Shown here: in pieces, positions 54,181 through 63,866 of the stretch
Layout of the letters: each line of letters begins with the position of its first letter
Position numbering within the stretch: position 1 is the first letter of the stretch
Assembly: GCA_003598065.1 (NCBI GenBank)
Contig: QZKR01000108.1
Coordinates: forward strand, 1 to 64,000
Direction: 5' to 3'
DNA: 64,000 bases
From: Myxococcales bacterium
GTDB lineage: Bacteria; Myxococcota_A; SURF-8
Program-made: the position numbers and the translations under genes
Notes under the pieces: generated by a model
Databases searched by the model: none
Seen by the model: only the letters and a program-made list of their open reading frames with translations
What the model was told of the DNA's origin: nothing

Positions 54181-57138
54181 TCAGCGCGCCGGCGCGCAAC
54201 GGCCCTTGTTGCTGCACGTCTGCCCCGTGGGACAGGGGAAGTTGAAAGCCGGGTCAGGATCTATCCAGCAATCGACGCGGCAGATCTTGCCGCCGCAGTC
54301 GGCGACGCCGCTGTCCCAGCAATACGCGCCGACCCCGCAGTTCGCGTCCGTCTGGCACGTCGGATAAGGCTTGATGGGATTGCAGGGCGCTCCGGGAATC
54401 GGGTCGTCGCAGCCGCCGCGTCCGTTGCAGATTTCGCCGGTGTAGCACTGCGAGTCGAGCATGCAGTCCTGCGGCTGGCAAACGCCCTCCGGCAGCCTGC
54501 ACGACATATGATAGGGGCATTCCTGGCCGTCGGGAGTTTCGCAGGGCGTGAAGATGCCGTGATAATCGACGTCGGACTCGGCGTCCGGTTCGGGCTCGTC
54601 GTCCGCATCGCCGTCGGCGGGCGGGGCGCACCTGCCGCGCGTCGTGCATTCCTCGCCGCCCGCGCAGCCCTGGGCGGGCGGCATGCAGTCGTTCTGACAG
54701 ACGCCGGCGTTGCACCACGCATACAGCGGACAGTCGGCGTCCACGCCGCAGCTCGGGTAGGTGAGATACGTCGGGCTCGGGACGAAGTCCGGCGCGACGC
54801 AGTCGCGACGCTCCGAACAGACGTTCCCCCCCGCGCAGCCGCTCCCGTCGTAGCAGCCGGCCATGCCCAGACAGGTGAACGAGTACGCATCGCAAAACTG
54901 GCCCTTCGGGCATTCGGGATGGCCCGCGCAATTTTGGTAGGCCATCTGGCAGGTGCCTATACTTGTGCATACGTAACCCGGATGCCCCTGCAAACTGCAA
55001 TCCTCGTCGGTCTGGCAGTCGAAGGCGCAGGTATTGCTCGGACCGCAGTACTGGCCGGGCGGGCAATCGGCGGTGCCGACGCACTGGCCGTCGTTGTCCG
55101 CCTCGTCGATCTCCGGCAGCTCGATCTCGATGCAGTCGTCGTCGATGTCGCCGCCGCAGAACGGAATCAGTTCGCAGCGGCCGCGTTCGTTGCAGCGCGT
55201 CTGGGGCACGGTGCAGGGATTCGTCGGACTGCAATCGGAGACGCACACGTTGTGCGGGAACTGGCAGAAATGGTAGAGCGGGCACTGATCGTCCTGCGTG
55301 CAGACGACGGTCTGGTCCTCTTCCGTTTCGTCGCCGTCCGCTTCGGGCAGGATGTCCTCGCAGCGGCCGCGCTCCGTGCAATAGGCGTCCACGCCGCCGT
55401 TGCAGTCCGCGTCCGCCGTGCAGTCGAAGGTGCAGAGATTGTTCGGAACGTCGCAGTACTGTCCCGCGGGGCAGTTGGAATCCATTTCGCAGAAGTAGCC
55501 CGCGAACTCGTCGGCGTCCTCGTCGCCGTCGGATTGCAGGAATTCGCATTTGCCGACGGCGTTGCAGCCCATCGTGTCCGGGCAGTCCTCGTTCGTCTGG
55601 CAGACCTGGTCGCAGATGTTGAACTCGTTGCAGAAATGGCCGGCCGGACAGTCGCCGTCGGTCGCGCAGCCTTCCTCGACGCAACGGCCGCGCTCGTTGC
55701 AGTAATAGGCCGCGCCGAAACGATCGATGCACTCCTGGGTCGTCTGGCAATCCTGGCAGCAGTAGGTATTGCCGTAGCAGCAGCTCCAGCCGTAGCCGCA
55801 TTGCTCGTCCGTGGAGCAGGGGCGCAGTTCCTGGTCGCCGTCGGCCTGCGCCGTGCAGCGGCCGTGGACGCACTCCTCGCCGATCGCCTGATTGCACTCG
55901 GCGGGCGAACAGCAGCCCGCCGCGCATCGCAAGGCGCTCTCGTCGCAGTACTCGCAGGGATCGTTGCAATCCGTGTCCTGCCCGCAGGTCTGGCCCGTCG
56001 GATCGCAGCGGCCGCGCGCCGTGTTGCAGGCGTACCCTTGGGCGCAATCGGCGTTGGTCGCGCACTCCCTGAAGCAGAAATTTTCGAGCGGGTTGGGCAT
56101 GACGAAGCAGTACATTCCCGGCGGGCAGACGGCCGCTTCGGTCGCCGGCGTGCAGGCGCCTCCGTCGTCATCGACGTCGCCGTCGGCGTCGGGGATGCAG
56201 AAGCCGTGCGCGTCGCAATGGTAGCCGATGCCGCAGCCGGCGTCGTTCGTGCAGCCGCGAACGCAGATGAGCTGCACGGGATCGCAGTAGTGCCGGAACG
56301 GGCACTGATCGTCGAAGGTGCAGAAGTCCTCCGGCTCCAGGTCGCCGGGTTCCCAATCGCCGTCGGGGGGGGGGTCGTCGTCCGTCTGGTCCCCGTCGGA
56401 AGGTTCGTCCTCATCCGGCTCCTTGTCGCCATCCGTCGCCGCGTCGTCGGTGTCGGCGTCGCCGTCGGGCTCCAGGTCGTCGTCCGCCTCGTCCGCGCCG
56501 TCCGCGTCATCGCCGTCCGGCGGCGCGCAGAAGGCTTCTTCGAAATTGTAAAGGTAGGGGGCGCAATAGAGCTTCACGACGTCTTCGACGGCGTCGTAAC
56601 TCAGCACGCAGCCAAGCGCCGGAACCTCCGCCGTGCCGTTCGCTTTGCATTCCAGATCGCCGTCGAAAACGTTCTGCTGGGCCGTGAAGACCTGAAGGCG
56701 GATCGACTCCGGCCGCGCCGCCTCGGCGGCGACGACGACTCTGGCGTAACCGGAAGGATTCTGCAGCAGCGGGTCGATGCAGAACGCGCCGGAAACGAAA
56801 CGGCAGAGGCCGGGTTTCTCCACGTCGCCATCGGATCCATCGCCGTCGGCCGGCGGCTCGCCGTCCGGTTCGCCATCTCCGTCCGCAAGCGGTTCGTCGT
56901 CATCGGCGGGAGCGTCGCCGTCCAGGGGATCGCGGTCGCCGTCCTCGTCCGATTTGACGCAGGTGTCGCCCTGCGGCCTGTAGCCTCTGTCGCAGACGCA
57001 TTGCCCGTCGATGAATTCGCCGTGGCCGCCGCAAGGTTGAACGGCCTGGTCGCCGTCCTGATCGTCCGCCTGTTCGGAGGACGAACCCGAGCAGGCCGCC
57101 AGGACAAGGAACGCCGCCGCGGTGAAGAAAATCCGCAT
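54181..57138 (-). CDS. Cys-rich lipoprotein with ~12 tandem disulfide-type modules and DGD-rich linkers
   Basis: Lipobox MRIFFTAAAFLVLAACSG (ORF extends to 57189); modules of form CxxDxxCPxxxxCxxxxxxCxxxCxxxxxCxxxxxCxxxGRC; acidic DGD tracts near 56341-56535 and 56815-56965. Confidence 0.85.
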   Translation of the reverse strand: MRIFFTAAAFLVLAACSGSSSEQADDQDGDQAVQPCGGHGEFIDGQCVCDRGYRPQGDTCVKSDEDGDRDPLDGDAPADDDEPLADGDGEPDGEPPADGDGSDGDVEKPGLCRFVSGAFCIDPLLQNPSGYARVVVAAEAARPESIRLQVFTAQQNVFDGDLECKANGTAEVPALGCVLSYDAVEDVVKLYCAPYLYNFEEAFCAPPDGDDADGADEADDDLEPDGDADTDDAATDGDKEPDEDEPSDGDQTDDDPPPDGDWEPGDLEPEDFCTFDDQCPFRHYCDPVQLICVRGCTNDAGCGIGYHCDAHGFCIPDADGDVDDDGGACTPATEAAVCPPGMYCFVMPNPLENFCFRECATNADCAQGYACNTARGRCDPTGQTCGQDTDCNDPCEYCDESALRCAAGCCSPAECNQAIGEECVHGRCTAQADGDQELRPCSTDEQCGYGWSCCYGNTYCCQDCQTTQECIDRFGAAYYCNERGRCVEEGCATDGDCPAGHFCNEFNICDQVCQTNEDCPDTMGCNAVGKCEFLQSDGDEDADEFAGYFCEMDSNCPAGQYCDVPNNLCTFDCTADADCNGGVDAYCTERGRCEDILPEADGDETEEDQTVVCTQDDQCPLYHFCQFPHNVCVSDCSPTNPCTVPQTRCNERGRCELIPFCGGDIDDDCIEIELPEIDEADNDGQCVGTADCPPGQYCGPSNTCAFDCQTDEDCSLQGHPGYVCTSIGTCQMAYQNCAGHPECPKGQFCDAYSFTCLGMAGCYDGSGCAGGNVCSERRDCVAPDFVPSPTYLTYPSCGVDADCPLYAWCNAGVCQNDCMPPAQGCAGGEECTTRGRCAPPADGDADDEPEPDAESDVDYHGIFTPCETPDGQECPYHMSCRLPEGVCQPQDCMLDSQCYTGEICNGRGGCDDPIPGAPCNPIKPYPTCQTDANCGVGAYCWDSGVADCGGKICRVDCWIDPDPAFNFPCPTGQTCSNKGRCAPAR

Positions 57139-57300
57139 CGCCTCCCCTGCCGCCGCTTTTCTCCGCTCTTTCATCATCGTGCTATCCATCCGCTTACCGA
57201 AAGCGCCTTATTTGTGGAACCGAACGCATCCTATGGCGCAAATCTCGACACGAACGACCGCCTGCAAACCGTTGCCGGTTGGAATCCGCCGCTTGCCTGC

Positions 57301-57750
57301 CTATGGCAGCGCATCCTTTTGCGGCACCTCCGTCTTTTTCATTTTTTCCGCCTGCAATTTTTTGACTTCCGTAAGTTTTTCTTCCGGCAGGACCGTCAGC
57401 GATCGGGCCACGAATTCGCCGCGCCCGTTCAAGACCCGCAGGATGGAAACCGCCCGCCCCGGCAACAGATCCCTGGCCGAGTGGCGGGAAATCTGGAGTT
57501 CTCCAGAATTGTTGAATTTCGTCGCCTCGGTGATGCGGATCGTCACCGGCCATTCCACCAGGATCAAGAGCAGATCGCCCTCGAACGGTGCCACGTTCTT
57601 CACCTCTCCGGTGATTTCCGTTCCGGAAAGGCGCGCCAGTCCCGATTGCGGCTTCGTCTGCGCGGCGACAAGGGCGGGAACGGCCAGCAAAAGCAGCCAA
57701 AACCCGACGCCCGCCAGCGCTTTGCACCCAAACGATACGCGTTGCGTCAT
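57301..57750 (-). CDS. Small exported hypothetical protein, adjacent to pilY1-like gene
   Basis: Likely start MTQRVSFGCKALAGVGFWLLLLAVPALVAAQ with GGAG upstream (ORF extends to 57780); single small beta-type domain. Confidence 0.6.
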   Translation of the reverse strand: MTQRVSFGCKALAGVGFWLLLLAVPALVAAQTKPQSGLARLSGTEITGEVKNVAPFEGDLLLILVEWPVTIRITEATKFNNSGELQISRHSARDLLPGRAVSILRVLNGRGEFVARSLTVLPEEKLTEVKKLQAEKMKKTEVPQKDALP

Positions 57751-57793
57751 GACCGTCGCTCCATCATTAATAAGTTCCATCGCTTACCTCGCG

Positions 57794-60700
57794 TCAGCGA
57801 ATGCGGAAAAAGGTCGTCTTCGCTCCCTGCATCGGCGGCAGACCGGCGATCTGAATCCGCAGCACGCCCTGGTCGGCGCCCGTCTTCACGTACAACGAGT
57901 TGGTGTAAGGATCGACCTCGACGCGCGACAGGATCGAGCCGGCGAATTTCTGCCCGGCGTAGCCTTTGCCGCTGTTTTTATCGCTGGCGTTCAGAACCAA
58001 GTCGCCATCGATGTCCTGGATGGCGAAATTGGGCGCCTGACCGTCCTGGGCCCGGATCGACATGACGTAGCCGCCGCCTTTGCCGGCTTCGTTGACGGCG
58101 CGGATGTCGCAGGTGCCCTGCATGTTCGGCGTGAAGGTCGTGAAGAAGGCGATCCACTCGTTCGCCTGGCGGTTCTCCGCCTCCGTATCCGGGTCGGCCT
58201 GCTCCATGATCACCGGTTCGGTCACGACCTTTTCGCCGCGGTTGATCTCCAGCGTGGAATTGAACGCCAGCTTCCAGCCGCGCCAGCCGGTCTCGGGGTT
58301 GTTGCCCATGCGGTCGATGAGCCGCACCGGACGATCGCCGACTTCCAGGCTGGATCCGCCGGCGGTGGTGTCCTGCACCTGGCTGGACATCAGCTCGGCC
58401 CACTTCACGCGCGAGGCCTCCGAAGCGGTCGGATAGTTCCAGTCGATCACGCCGATGAACTGCTGCTGGTCGATGGTGCAGCCGGAATACGGCCACGTCA
58501 GACAAGCCGCGGCGTTCGGCTGACGCTTGAATTCGTCGAAGCTGTCGTGAAACGCGTCGTACTTGCCCGTCCCGACGAAGACCATCGTGCGGTCGAAATT
58601 GTCCACCTCGCCCAGAAAGGTTTTATCCGTCTGGCCCTCGTCGTTCGGGTTGGTGTCGGTGCGCCAGACCACCGGCCGCACGCTGATCGGCCGGGGATAT
58701 TTGTAGAACTCGTAGTAGGTGCTGGCGTCGTCCTCGCCGAGCAGCTGCTGGAGGCGGGTGTTCGCGACGCGCTGTTTGTAGTTGTACAGTTCGTCCGGCG
58801 TCTCCAGAACGCGGAAGGTGTTGAACAGCACCTGGCCTTCCAGGTGGAAGTTATGGCTGCCGGCGGTGTCGGGAATCACGGCGAACCGCAGCAGGTGCCC
58901 CGCCAGATCGCCGATGTAGACGGCGTCCTCGTATCCGTCCTGCTCGGTCGTCCAGGCGGCGTTGCGGAACTGGCCGTTGTCCATCACCGTCCCCGACGAC
59001 AGAACGTTGTTGCGGACGAACGTTTCGTCGTCGCCCAGGCCGGCGATGGCGATGTTGTAGGGCGGGTCATCGCCGGAATTCTTGGAGATGCGCACCTTGG
59101 CGACGAGCGTCGGCGTTTTCTGGCCGGAAGCCGGAAACATCTTGACGGCGTAGAAGTAGCCTTCCTTCTGGATCTGGGCGGCCGAGTGCGGCGCATACCC
59201 GGAACCGAAAAACGCCATCCACTCCGAATCCGTATCGTCGGGGTCCTTCGTCGTGCGGAAGCGGCCGGACGTCGGAACGGAATAGGTCAGGCCGAGGTCC
59301 GGATCGGTGAAATACCAGAGAAACTCCGCCCGGTCCGGGTCCGACTGGGTCGGCGTCAGATGCCCGTACGGCGGCGTGATGTCGAGCGCCCAGTAGTGGT
59401 CGCCGCCGCCGCGGCTGCCGACCAGCAGCACCGAACGCCATTCGTTCGTCGTTTTGTTGAACGCGTCGTGAACCACGGGACGCAGGTCCATCGCCGGCGA
59501 ACGAAGCTGCTCGTAAACCGGCCGGGCGATCTCCCGAAGCTTGGGCAGGATGTCCCAGGGGACGAAAGCCCAGAGTTCGACGCCGCTCTCGCCGTCGAAG
59601 CAGTGCAGCATGCCGTCGTTGGCGGCGACCAGCAGCGTCGGGCGGCGGCGCTGATAATCTTTGGCGTTGAAGAACTTGCTGTAGAGCACCGGCCCGACGT
59701 CCGCCCAGGAGTTGGACGGCTTCGAGCCGAGATAGATCGGATCGGCGTGGGCGATGTCGCCCAACAGCCAGCTGTCGTTGTAAATTTCGTCGTAGCGCTC
59801 GCGCAGCAGTTCGATCGTCACCGGCGTCGCCAGGGCGAGAGCGTCGGGATTGAGCGGCCGGTGCAGATCGTAGAGCGTCGAGGCGTTCGACGGGATGACT
59901 TTGCGCGACTGCAGAGGGTTGCCGGCGTCCGAGTTCTCGTTGAGAACGCCGGTCGTCCAGCTGATGAGGTCCGCCGCCTCGGCGGCGCTGTCGAAACCGA
60001 ACTGCGCATTGAGCGCATCGGCGTTGGAGGCCTCGAACCAGAGGCGCGCGCCGGAGGTGTTGAAGGTGAAAATTTTCCGGCCGCTGGCGGGAGCGAGGTA
60101 ATTGTCGATATTTTCGGTTTTCCACTTGCGGGTGACGCAGAAACCGAAAAGGTTGCCCTTGCCCGAGGAGCAGCCTACGGACGGGGTGTAGTAATCCACG
60201 GCGCAGTAATGCGGGCATTTGTCGGCCACCGGCGGTCCTTTGCATTCCGGCGCCGGCAGGCAGCGGTCGTCGTCCGTGCAGTCGGAATTGGTTTTGCAGG
60301 CCGTCGGCAGCCGGTAGCCGTAGATCGCGCCGCGCCAGTAGCGCGGATTGAAGTTGACGTCGTAGAGCGAGGGAGTGACCTTCACTTTGTCGCCGACTTC
60401 GTCGAGGTATTCGACGTCGTTGGAGGCGACCGAAAACAAAGAACGCACCGAACCGTAGGTCGATTGGAGAATCGGGTCGTCCAAGGTCCAACGGGCCGAG
60501 ACGTAGATCGGCCGCACGCCCAGGGTCAGATTGTCCCACTCCTGGGCGATGGCGTTGTCGTCGAGCCTGGTGAGCGCGACGCCGGCGGTGAGCGCGTCGG
60601 GGCCGAGCGGGTTGGACCAGGTGAAGGTGGGCAGGTCGTCGCGCTTCGTTTTGTCGAACACCGCCGCCCACCAGCCTTCGTACTGCTTGGCCGAGGGATG

Positions 60701-61597
60701 CATGGCCAAGGTGCCCTGGAAGAACGACGCGCCGCCGGTGCCGCCGGAAATCTTCGCCACGTCGCAGAGATAGCCGTAGCCGAAGTCGTTGCCGGCCGTA
60801 TAGGTGTCCACGACGTGCCAGAATTTCGCGCGCCGATAGAGCGTCGCGTTTTCCTTCTGCGTCTCCATCTTCCAGGTGATGTCGAAATACGGTTTGCCCG
60901 GCGGCTGATAGACGGACTGGGTGATGATGACGATGTCGTCCGTTTCCGGATCGCCGGTATCCAGCACGGCCATGTGGCGGGTGTCGATCCGGCTCCCCGT
61001 CGGCGACTGGGCGTGCAGTTGCATCGCGTCGCCGATGGTGTCGGGGAAAAGAATGCCCACCAGATCCTTATCGACGTCGGTCACCGCCTCGAGCCCGCCT
61101 TCCGGCAGGAGGGGACCGGCGTACTGCGTGCTCCACCGGCGCACGCAATCGCAATCGCCCGTCGGGTTGGCGCAGAGGCAAAGCGCGATCAACGTGTTGG
61201 TGAGACCGGGAAAGGCCTGGCCCGTACGATCGACGATGGTGTAGGTCTGCACCTCGCGCGCGCAGGAGCAGCTCCGACCGTCGTCGAAAGTGGGCTGAAT
61301 CGAACCGGCCATGACGATGTTTTTGTCGTTGGTGATGAACTGGCTGACGCCGATTTCGCCCGAACTGCTGACGCAGGAGCCCGGCGTCTCCTCGTCGCCG
61401 CAGGAGGTGTCCCCGGCGGCGTCGTAACAGCACTCGCCGTTCAAGCCGTCCAGGCCGTCCACCTTGTAAAAGAAGTCGGCGTTCAGGACTTTGTCGGTTT
61501 GCTGGGCGTTGACGGACGCGGACGCCATCAGCGCCAGAACGCTCAGGCCGAAAAGAAGGCTCAGTGTCTTGGACCTCATCGCCGGGTCTCCCGTCAT
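57794..61597 (-). CDS. pilY1: PilY1/PilC-like type IV pilus tip-associated protein
   Basis: Canonical C-terminal propeller motifs LLVAANDGMLHCFDGESGVELWAFVPWDILPKL, LLVGSRGGGDHYWALDITPP, DAVYIGDLAGHLLRF; signal peptide; start overlaps the upstream stop (TAATG). Confidence 0.88.
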   Translation of the reverse strand: MTGDPAMRSKTLSLLFGLSVLALMASASVNAQQTDKVLNADFFYKVDGLDGLNGECCYDAAGDTSCGDEETPGSCVSSSGEIGVSQFITNDKNIVMAGSIQPTFDDGRSCSCAREVQTYTIVDRTGQAFPGLTNTLIALCLCANPTGDCDCVRRWSTQYAGPLLPEGGLEAVTDVDKDLVGILFPDTIGDAMQLHAQSPTGSRIDTRHMAVLDTGDPETDDIVIITQSVYQPPGKPYFDITWKMETQKENATLYRRAKFWHVVDTYTAGNDFGYGYLCDVAKISGGTGGASFFQGTLAMHPSAKQYEGWWAAVFDKTKRDDLPTFTWSNPLGPDALTAGVALTRLDDNAIAQEWDNLTLGVRPIYVSARWTLDDPILQSTYGSVRSLFSVASNDVEYLDEVGDKVKVTPSLYDVNFNPRYWRGAIYGYRLPTACKTNSDCTDDDRCLPAPECKGPPVADKCPHYCAVDYYTPSVGCSSGKGNLFGFCVTRKWKTENIDNYLAPASGRKIFTFNTSGARLWFEASNADALNAQFGFDSAAEAADLISWTTGVLNENSDAGNPLQSRKVIPSNASTLYDLHRPLNPDALALATPVTIELLRERYDEIYNDSWLLGDIAHADPIYLGSKPSNSWADVGPVLYSKFFNAKDYQRRRPTLLVAANDGMLHCFDGESGVELWAFVPWDILPKLREIARPVYEQLRSPAMDLRPVVHDAFNKTTNEWRSVLLVGSRGGGDHYWALDITPPYGHLTPTQSDPDRAEFLWYFTDPDLGLTYSVPTSGRFRTTKDPDDTDSEWMAFFGSGYAPHSAAQIQKEGYFYAVKMFPASGQKTPTLVAKVRISKNSGDDPPYNIAIAGLGDDETFVRNNVLSSGTVMDNGQFRNAAWTTEQDGYEDAVYIGDLAGHLLRFAVIPDTAGSHNFHLEGQVLFNTFRVLETPDELYNYKQRVANTRLQQLLGEDDASTYYEFYKYPRPISVRPVVWRTDTNPNDEGQTDKTFLGEVDNFDRTMVFVGTGKYDAFHDSFDEFKRQPNAAACLTWPYSGCTIDQQQFIGVIDWNYPTASEASRVKWAELMSSQVQDTTAGGSSLEVGDRPVRLIDRMGNNPETGWRGWKLAFNSTLEINRGEKVVTEPVIMEQADPDTEAENRQANEWIAFFTTFTPNMQGTCDIRAVNEAGKGGGYVMSIRAQDGQAPNFAIQDIDGDLVLNASDKNSGKGYAGQKFAGSILSRVEVDPYTNSLYVKTGADQGVLRIQIAGLPPMQGAKTTFFRIR

Positions 61598-62118
61598 TAG
61601 GTGGACGCGAGCGTCTGCTGTTCGATGGTCTGCACCTGCCGCACGTTGATGCCCGCGTTGTCGGGCCGGACCACGCAGGAGTCAACCTTGTAGTGGTATG
61701 TCTTCAGCACGCGCGGCGATTCCTGGCCGCTCGTGCGGTTGTTGCGGTTGTCGGCGCTGATCTCGACCTTCACGTATTCGATGCAGTACTTCACGCGCCG
61801 GTCGAGGCTGTTCGGGTACCAGTGCTCCACCTCGGGGTTCGAGCCTTCGCAGGAGCAGTTGTAGCCCGGCACTTCGGGGTTGCTGGAGGTGAGAATCACC
61901 TGCCGCGCCGCTTCCACGCCGGCCTCGCCCCAGGACATGGCGATGACGTTGCTTTCGAAATTGCGGGCGATCTTCGTCTCGTTGATGGCGACGTTCACCG
62001 CCGTCGCGCCGATCAGCGACATCATCACCAGCAGGATCAGCGACACCACGAGCGTGTAGCCCCGCTTCCCCGCCATGATTGGCGTCCTCGCCGTCATTTG
62101 TGCCTCGTTTCTCATCAT
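61597..62118 (-). CDS. pilX: PilX-like minor pilin/assembly protein
   Basis: KRGYTLVVSLILLVMMSLIGATAVNVAINETKIARNFESNVIAMSWGEAGVEAARQ; ATGA overlap with the pilW-like gene; position between PilW- and PilY1-like genes. Confidence 0.75.
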   Translation of the reverse strand: MMRNEAQMTARTPIMAGKRGYTLVVSLILLVMMSLIGATAVNVAINETKIARNFESNVIAMSWGEAGVEAARQVILTSSNPEVPGYNCSCEGSNPEVEHWYPNSLDRRVKYCIEYVKVEISADNRNNRTSGQESPRVLKTYHYKVDSCVVRPDNAGINVRQVQTIEQQTLAST

Positions 62119-63245
62119 ATCTCCGCGCGGTAGGCGAACATGTTCGGCATGTAAACGATCGTGCTCATCAGCACGTGGTCTTTGCGGCATTCCTGCGTGT
62201 CCGACACGACGTAACCCACGGGATGATCGCCGAGGTAATACGTTTTCTTGATCCGGTCGGCGTTGCAGTCGGCCGCGCTGATCGTCGGATCGATGCCTTC
62301 GGTCTGTACGAGAATCTCGATTTTCACCGCCTTGATGCGCGTCAGCACGTTGGCGACGCTCGTGAAGTCGGGCCGGCAGTTCGGCGTCGGCACGAAGCTC
62401 GCCTCCGTAAGATCGGAGCAGCCGAAGAGCGTCTGCAACTCGGCCAGCGGCATGTCCAGCAGATACGAAAACTGCAGATCCTTCACGCCTTCCGCGATGT
62501 AGTAAAACGTGTCCGGGTCCGGATCGGCCTCGGTGCGCGGATTGTTCAGGAAATTCACGTCGCAGCCCCGCGCGCCGCCATCGACGTCCTTGCGCGTGCA
62601 GCGCGCGAGCCGGTCTCCCCAGTTCTGGTACGTGACGTACATCGGCTTCTGGATGAGGAGCGCGCCCTCATCGACGAAATCGGACGCCTGATATTCGGGA
62701 TCGGTGGACCAGATGCTGACGACCGCCGCCGAATCCGTGACGGCGCCGAGCTTGCCCGCGCCGACCCGCCGCCGGGAAAGATCGAAGATGGCGACGTCCA
62801 TGTTGGCGCGCAGCATGTCGCGGCCGGTGGACGGCTTCAGCGCGACCGAGGCGTTGCCGTTGCTGAGCGTGACCAGCGACACATCGGAAGCGACCAGCGC
62901 CATCGCGCCGCCGGAAGATTTGAATTGGATCGCGTCGGAAGCGTTGCTGTCGAAGCCGGCGTTGACGGTGCCGGTGGTGAAGCCCGTCTCGCGCCCGGGA
63001 TTGGCGGCGTCGGTGACGCGATTCTGCGCGATCGTGCCGAAGCCGGCCATCTTGATTTCGGCGGCCATCAGGTCCAGCGCGGCCCGGGCCGTCTGCTGGA
63101 TGCGGCTGACCTGCCCGCTGGAGGTATATACCCGGTTCGACGTGACGAAGAGCGCGAAGCCCGCCCCGATGACGATGGCGGACAGAGCCAAGGCCACCAT
63201 CAGTTCGATCAGCGTAAACCCGCGCGCCGTGCGAAGCGTCGTCAT
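62115..63245 (-). CDS. pilW: PilW-like minor pilin
   Basis: Type III signal ARG|FTLIELMVALALSAIVIGAGFALFVTSNRVY; SRIQQTARAALDLMAAEIKMAGFG. Confidence 0.82.
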   Translation of the reverse strand: MTTLRTARGFTLIELMVALALSAIVIGAGFALFVTSNRVYTSSGQVSRIQQTARAALDLMAAEIKMAGFGTIAQNRVTDAANPGRETGFTTGTVNAGFDSNASDAIQFKSSGGAMALVASDVSLVTLSNGNASVALKPSTGRDMLRANMDVAIFDLSRRRVGAGKLGAVTDSAAVVSIWSTDPEYQASDFVDEGALLIQKPMYVTYQNWGDRLARCTRKDVDGGARGCDVNFLNNPRTEADPDPDTFYYIAEGVKDLQFSYLLDMPLAELQTLFGCSDLTEASFVPTPNCRPDFTSVANVLTRIKAVKIEILVQTEGIDPTISAADCNADRIKKTYYLGDHPVGYVVSDTQECRKDHVLMSTIVYMPNMFAYRAEI

Positions 63246-63257
63246 GGCGTCACCCTC

Positions 63258-63857
63258 TCACGAACCGGCCAGCCGCCGCTCGGATACTTCGACGAAGCGC
63301 GGCAGGATCGGAATGTTGTTTATTTCCATCGAAATCCACGGAACGCTTTTTTCCCCTTCGCGGCTCGAATAGGTCACACGGACCCAGATGCGCTTGAAAG
63401 AACCGACGAGGTTCGTCTGATGCTCGGTGCAGGCCAGGTTGGAGCAGTCGTCGATCTGCCACTGCAGCGTGTAGTTGAAATTCTCCCGGTCGAGTTCGCC
63501 GGCGCCGGGGTGGCGCGCCGCCACCTGCTGGGCGGTGAAGCCGGCGGCGTTGACGCTGACCGCCGGCGCGAAGGAGCCGCCGGTCGAGAGAAGGCGGGGA
63601 TCGACGTCGATTTCGCCGCTGTTCGGGTCTTGAATGTAGCGCAGGCCGGCCAGCTCGTTGACCTTCGCGGTGAGAACGGCGGCGGCGTTGGAGCGGTCCT
63701 CGCCGCCGGCGTTGCCTCGCAGGCCCAGAATCTGCATCGCCGCCAGGGCGAAAAGCCCGATGGAAAGGAGAAATACGCTCATCATGACTTCGAGAATGGT
63801 GAACCCGCGTCTGGCGTCGTCCGTCATCCCCGTTCCGTGCGCCATTGTCGCCTGCAT
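63258..63857 (-). CDS. pilV: PilV-like minor pilin
   Basis: RRG|FTILEVMMSVFLLSIGLFALAAMQILGLRGN type IV prepilin signal; WQIDDCSNLACTEHQTNLVGSFKRIWVRVTYSS. Confidence 0.82.
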   Translation of the reverse strand: MQATMAHGTGMTDDARRGFTILEVMMSVFLLSIGLFALAAMQILGLRGNAGGEDRSNAAAVLTAKVNELAGLRYIQDPNSGEIDVDPRLLSTGGSFAPAVSVNAAGFTAQQVAARHPGAGELDRENFNYTLQWQIDDCSNLACTEHQTNLVGSFKRIWVRVTYSSREGEKSVPWISMEINNIPILPRFVEVSERRLAGS

Positions 63858-63866
63858 GCGTCGCTC

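Noticed and set aside
22739-54217. Possibility that the modular repeats in the giant ORF are an assembly collapse or artificial tandem array
   Set aside because: Modules are strongly diverged at protein and DNA level with no near-identical copies seen, and the frame is open throughout; still worth long-read confirmation
47897-54367. Long plus-strand ORF (2156 aa) antisense to the giant gene, with similar ones at 38450..43747 (1765 aa), 26234..29392, 22820..26233 and 29648..32152
   Set aside because: Low-complexity Arg/Val/Ala/Gly/His-rich translations with no domain logic; shadow ORFs expected opposite a high-GC gene with strong codon bias
57122-61600. 1492-aa plus-strand ORF antisense to the pilY1-like gene, and 1332-aa ORF 54067..58065 antisense to the lipoprotein
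   Set aside because: Same shadow-ORF composition; the minus-strand frames carry signal peptides, lipobox and family motifs
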